64,000 nucleotides of DNA, taken from positions 62,001 to 126,000 of the forward strand of contig JBOEGZ010000020.1 of NCBI GenBank assembly GCA_050633705.1, in the 5' to 3' direction. Below the pieces are notes generated by a model. It saw only the letters and a program-made list of their open reading frames with translations. It made no database searches and was not told the DNA's origin. Shown piece after piece: positions 62,559 to 64,000 of this stretch (its first letter is position 1; each line of letters starts with the position of its first letter). The translations under genes and the position numbers were made by a program. Origin of the DNA: JAJFHI01 sp050633705 (GTDB lineage: Bacteria > Pseudomonadota > Alphaproteobacteria > Rhizobiales > Hyphomicrobiaceae).

Positions 62559-64000
62559 TCAATTTTGGTGAAGGACCATTTGTGGAAATGGGATTGTCCA
62601 ATTATTGATATTACAGGCTTCAACGAGCAAGCGTGCCATCTCTCGCTCAATGTCCTCATATCGATCGGCGAATTCGCCGTCGATGTCGGCTTCGATTTCA
62701 TAATCGATTGAAGAATCCCCGGCCTGGATCAGCTCAGCCTGGACATGACGCACGCCTTTGCCGTCAAGCAGCGCTTCAATGCCGTGTTTTACATGTTCGC
62801 GAATCTTGTTTGGGATTTCGTCTGTCGCTTGCGCTTGATGGCGATAATCCAGACCGAATGTCACTTCGACACGGTATCCCGTTGACAAATTCCGCGGGGC
62901 CTCGCTGATAAAGTCAGCCGTGGAATAGGTCAACCGTGCCCCGCCAAGCTCAACAAGCTGGACAAGTTCTGGAGTTTGAATGACGACACGGCCGATGCGA
63001 CCGTCTTTGAGTTGGACCCAGTCGTTCTTGCGTGTTGGAAACCAGGCTTCGTCGTTGGCAGCGGGGCGAGAATGCAAGCCAACAAGTTCGCGCACGGGCA
63101 ATGTAAACGTGCCGCCTTCTAGCTCGGGATTGACAAGGTCTGTGTGAAACCCAAGCTTTTCAACGCGCCATGGCACGCCAGCCAGCATCACCCTCTCATC
63201 TTCCTGTACTGCCCCAAGGTTGAGCAGCAGCGTTGTTTGCTCAATGATCGCCGGCAGCATTTTTAGGCCTATCCAAGACAACGCTATGGCAAACACCGAT
63301 GTTAGGCCGAGGAGTATCCAATCGTTAAAATAATTCAACACGTACATCATCGCAAAAAGCGAAATGATGACTGAAGCAACCTGAAAAATTAAACTGGCAA
63401 GGCGTATCGCGAAATTGCGCTTGATCCCTTTGCGTTTACCCGCAGCCCCCACCGCCTTGGCAGCAAATCGGCAGATACTAAAAACGCCAAAAAAAGCAAC
63501 CAACGACATCGCTAGATTAAAGCCACGGCTACGTAGAAAGTTCGTCGCGTACTGTCCGACTTCACTTGGCGCGTTGTCTTGCTCAATAAGACGTAACTCT
63601 AATTGTTGTTCGGCCGTTTGAGCCAGGTCAACGGCTTCTTTGTTGCGCTTTTGCCATGCACTTAGCAATTCACTTAGGTGTTTTTGCAGTTTTTCTGTGT
63701 CGTTATACGCCGCCTCGCTCTCAATATGAGATTGCAACTGAGAAATTCTTTGAATAGCGTTTGCTGACAGTTCTTTTTGATGCTCGGCTTCTGACAATGT
63801 TGTTCGAAGCTGTTCAATCTGACGTGCACTAGCGGTCGCAGACTTCATCATCTTAATGAACGGCTCAGCGAGCGCACCAAGTTCTGTTTCCAATTCAAAG
63901 GGCTTGGCGCTCTTGTCGGAAAACGCATCATCAGCCACACCTGTCGTAAGAGCGATCAGACGCGCTTCGAGTTGGGATAGTTTGTTCTGCTCGGTTTCTA
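62559..64000 (-). CDS. MscS-family mechanosensitive ion channel (partial, N-terminus outside window)
   Basis: Membrane channel that opens on osmotic stress. The visible 480 codons start inside a coiled-coil region (LEARLIALTTG, ARQIEQLRTTLSEAEHQKELS, LQKHLSELLSAWQKR) of about 160 residues. Membrane helices follow (NLAMSLVAFFGVFSICRF, LASLIFQVASVIISLFAMMYVL, WILLGLTSVFAIALSWIGLKMLPAIIEQ), then the MscS beta/cytoplasmic domain (VLMLAGVPWRVEKL-type, WVQLKDGRIGRVV, VEVTFGLDY). The reading frame is open through base 64000 with no clear start, so the gene continues past the window edge. The GTG at 63938 would be internal. Convergent with dctM. Confidence 0.82.
   Translation of the reverse strand, partial: ETEQNKLSQLEARLIALTTGVADDAFSDKSAKPFELETELGALAEPFIKMMKSATASARQIEQLRTTLSEAEHQKELSANAIQRISQLQSHIESEAAYNDTEKLQKHLSELLSAWQKRNKEAVDLAQTAEQQLELRLIEQDNAPSEVGQYATNFLRSRGFNLAMSLVAFFGVFSICRFAAKAVGAAGKRKGIKRNFAIRLASLIFQVASVIISLFAMMYVLNYFNDWILLGLTSVFAIALSWIGLKMLPAIIEQTTLLLNLGAVQEDERVMLAGVPWRVEKLGFHTDLVNPELEGGTFTLPVRELVGLHSRPAANDEAWFPTRKNDWVQLKDGRIGRVVIQTPELVQLVELGGARLTYSTADFISEAPRNLSTGYRVEVTFGLDYRHQAQATDEIPNKIREHVKHGIEALLDGKGVRHVQAELIQAGDSSIDYEIEADIDGEFADRYEDIEREMARLLVEACNINNWTIPFPQMVLHQN

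Noticed and set aside
1..64000. CRISPR arrays, insertion sequences, prophage genes
   Set aside because: No regularly spaced repeats, transposase or integrase motif was found in the window.

Overview
The window is a continuous stretch of chromosome from an alphaproteobacterium. The cell-cycle regulator CtrA and its small inhibitor SciP lie about 2 kb apart, haem synthesis uses 5-aminolevulinate synthase (C4 route), complex I has an NDUFA12-type accessory subunit, and there is a B12-dependent ribonucleotide reductase, a PmtA-type phospholipid methyltransferase and an LdtR-type regulator beside an L,D-transpeptidase. The last item points to Hyphomicrobiales (Rhizobiales) or a close relative; the genus cannot be told from the sequence alone. 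No transposase, phage gene, integrase or CRISPR array was seen.

Layout. 0-2.2 kb: an RND efflux pump (adaptor and permease, cut by the window edge). 2.5-4.2 kb: a HAD phosphatase of the mannosyl-3-phosphoglycerate type and a diverged formaldehyde-activating-enzyme (Fae) homologue. 4.6-12.1 kb: a group III truncated haemoglobin with a disturbed start, a two-subunit molybdenum hydroxylase with its XdhC maturation factor, and a LapD/MoxY-type histidine kinase with its NarL-type regulator. Together with Fae these look like an aldehyde or one-carbon module. A candidate small RNA with CCUCC loops follows at 12.2-12.34 kb. 12.6-24.5 kb: a leftward block with an L,D-transpeptidase, thiL-nusB-ribH-ribBX-ribE-ribD-nrdR (mostly overlapping genes), glyA, hemA and a second L,D-transpeptidase. 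24.9-30.7 kb: LdtR-type regulator, 3-hydroxyisobutyryl-CoA hydrolase, an extensin-like wall protein, hemB, and NDUFA12-DUF1330-DUF2155. 31.5-36.4 kb: nrdJ after a long leader, and an unknown protein.

36.5-48.2 kb: an RlpA-like protein, a CinA-type domain protein, sfsA, exported msrB and msrA, several hypotheticals, an alpha/beta hydrolase, an aminotransferase and an SDR. 48.4-54.0 kb: uvrB with long tails, two small secreted proteins and two tandem metallo-beta-lactamase-fold hydrolases. 54.4-60.3 kb: ctrA, a FliJ-like gene, a lipoprotein, sciP, mnmA, pmtA and tRNA-Met(CAT). 60.2-62.4 kb: an apparent deletion scar next to the tRNA, with a SnoaL-like fragment, an intact carboxylase gamma-type subunit, the last codons of a hydantoinase-B-type subunit, and a TRAP dctM without dctP or dctQ. 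62.6-64 kb: an MscS-family channel running off the window.

Recurring themes are cell-wall remodelling (two L,D-transpeptidases, LdtR, extensin-like protein, RlpA-like protein), flavin/folate/haem cofactor supply, oxidative and aldehyde stress, and CtrA-type cell-cycle control. The items most worth a second look are the Fae homologue that lacks the usual catalytic histidine inside an aldehyde-type cluster, the three-hairpin RNA at 12.2 kb, the CtrA-like site and long palindrome upstream of sciP, and the decayed carboxylase locus beside tRNA-Met.
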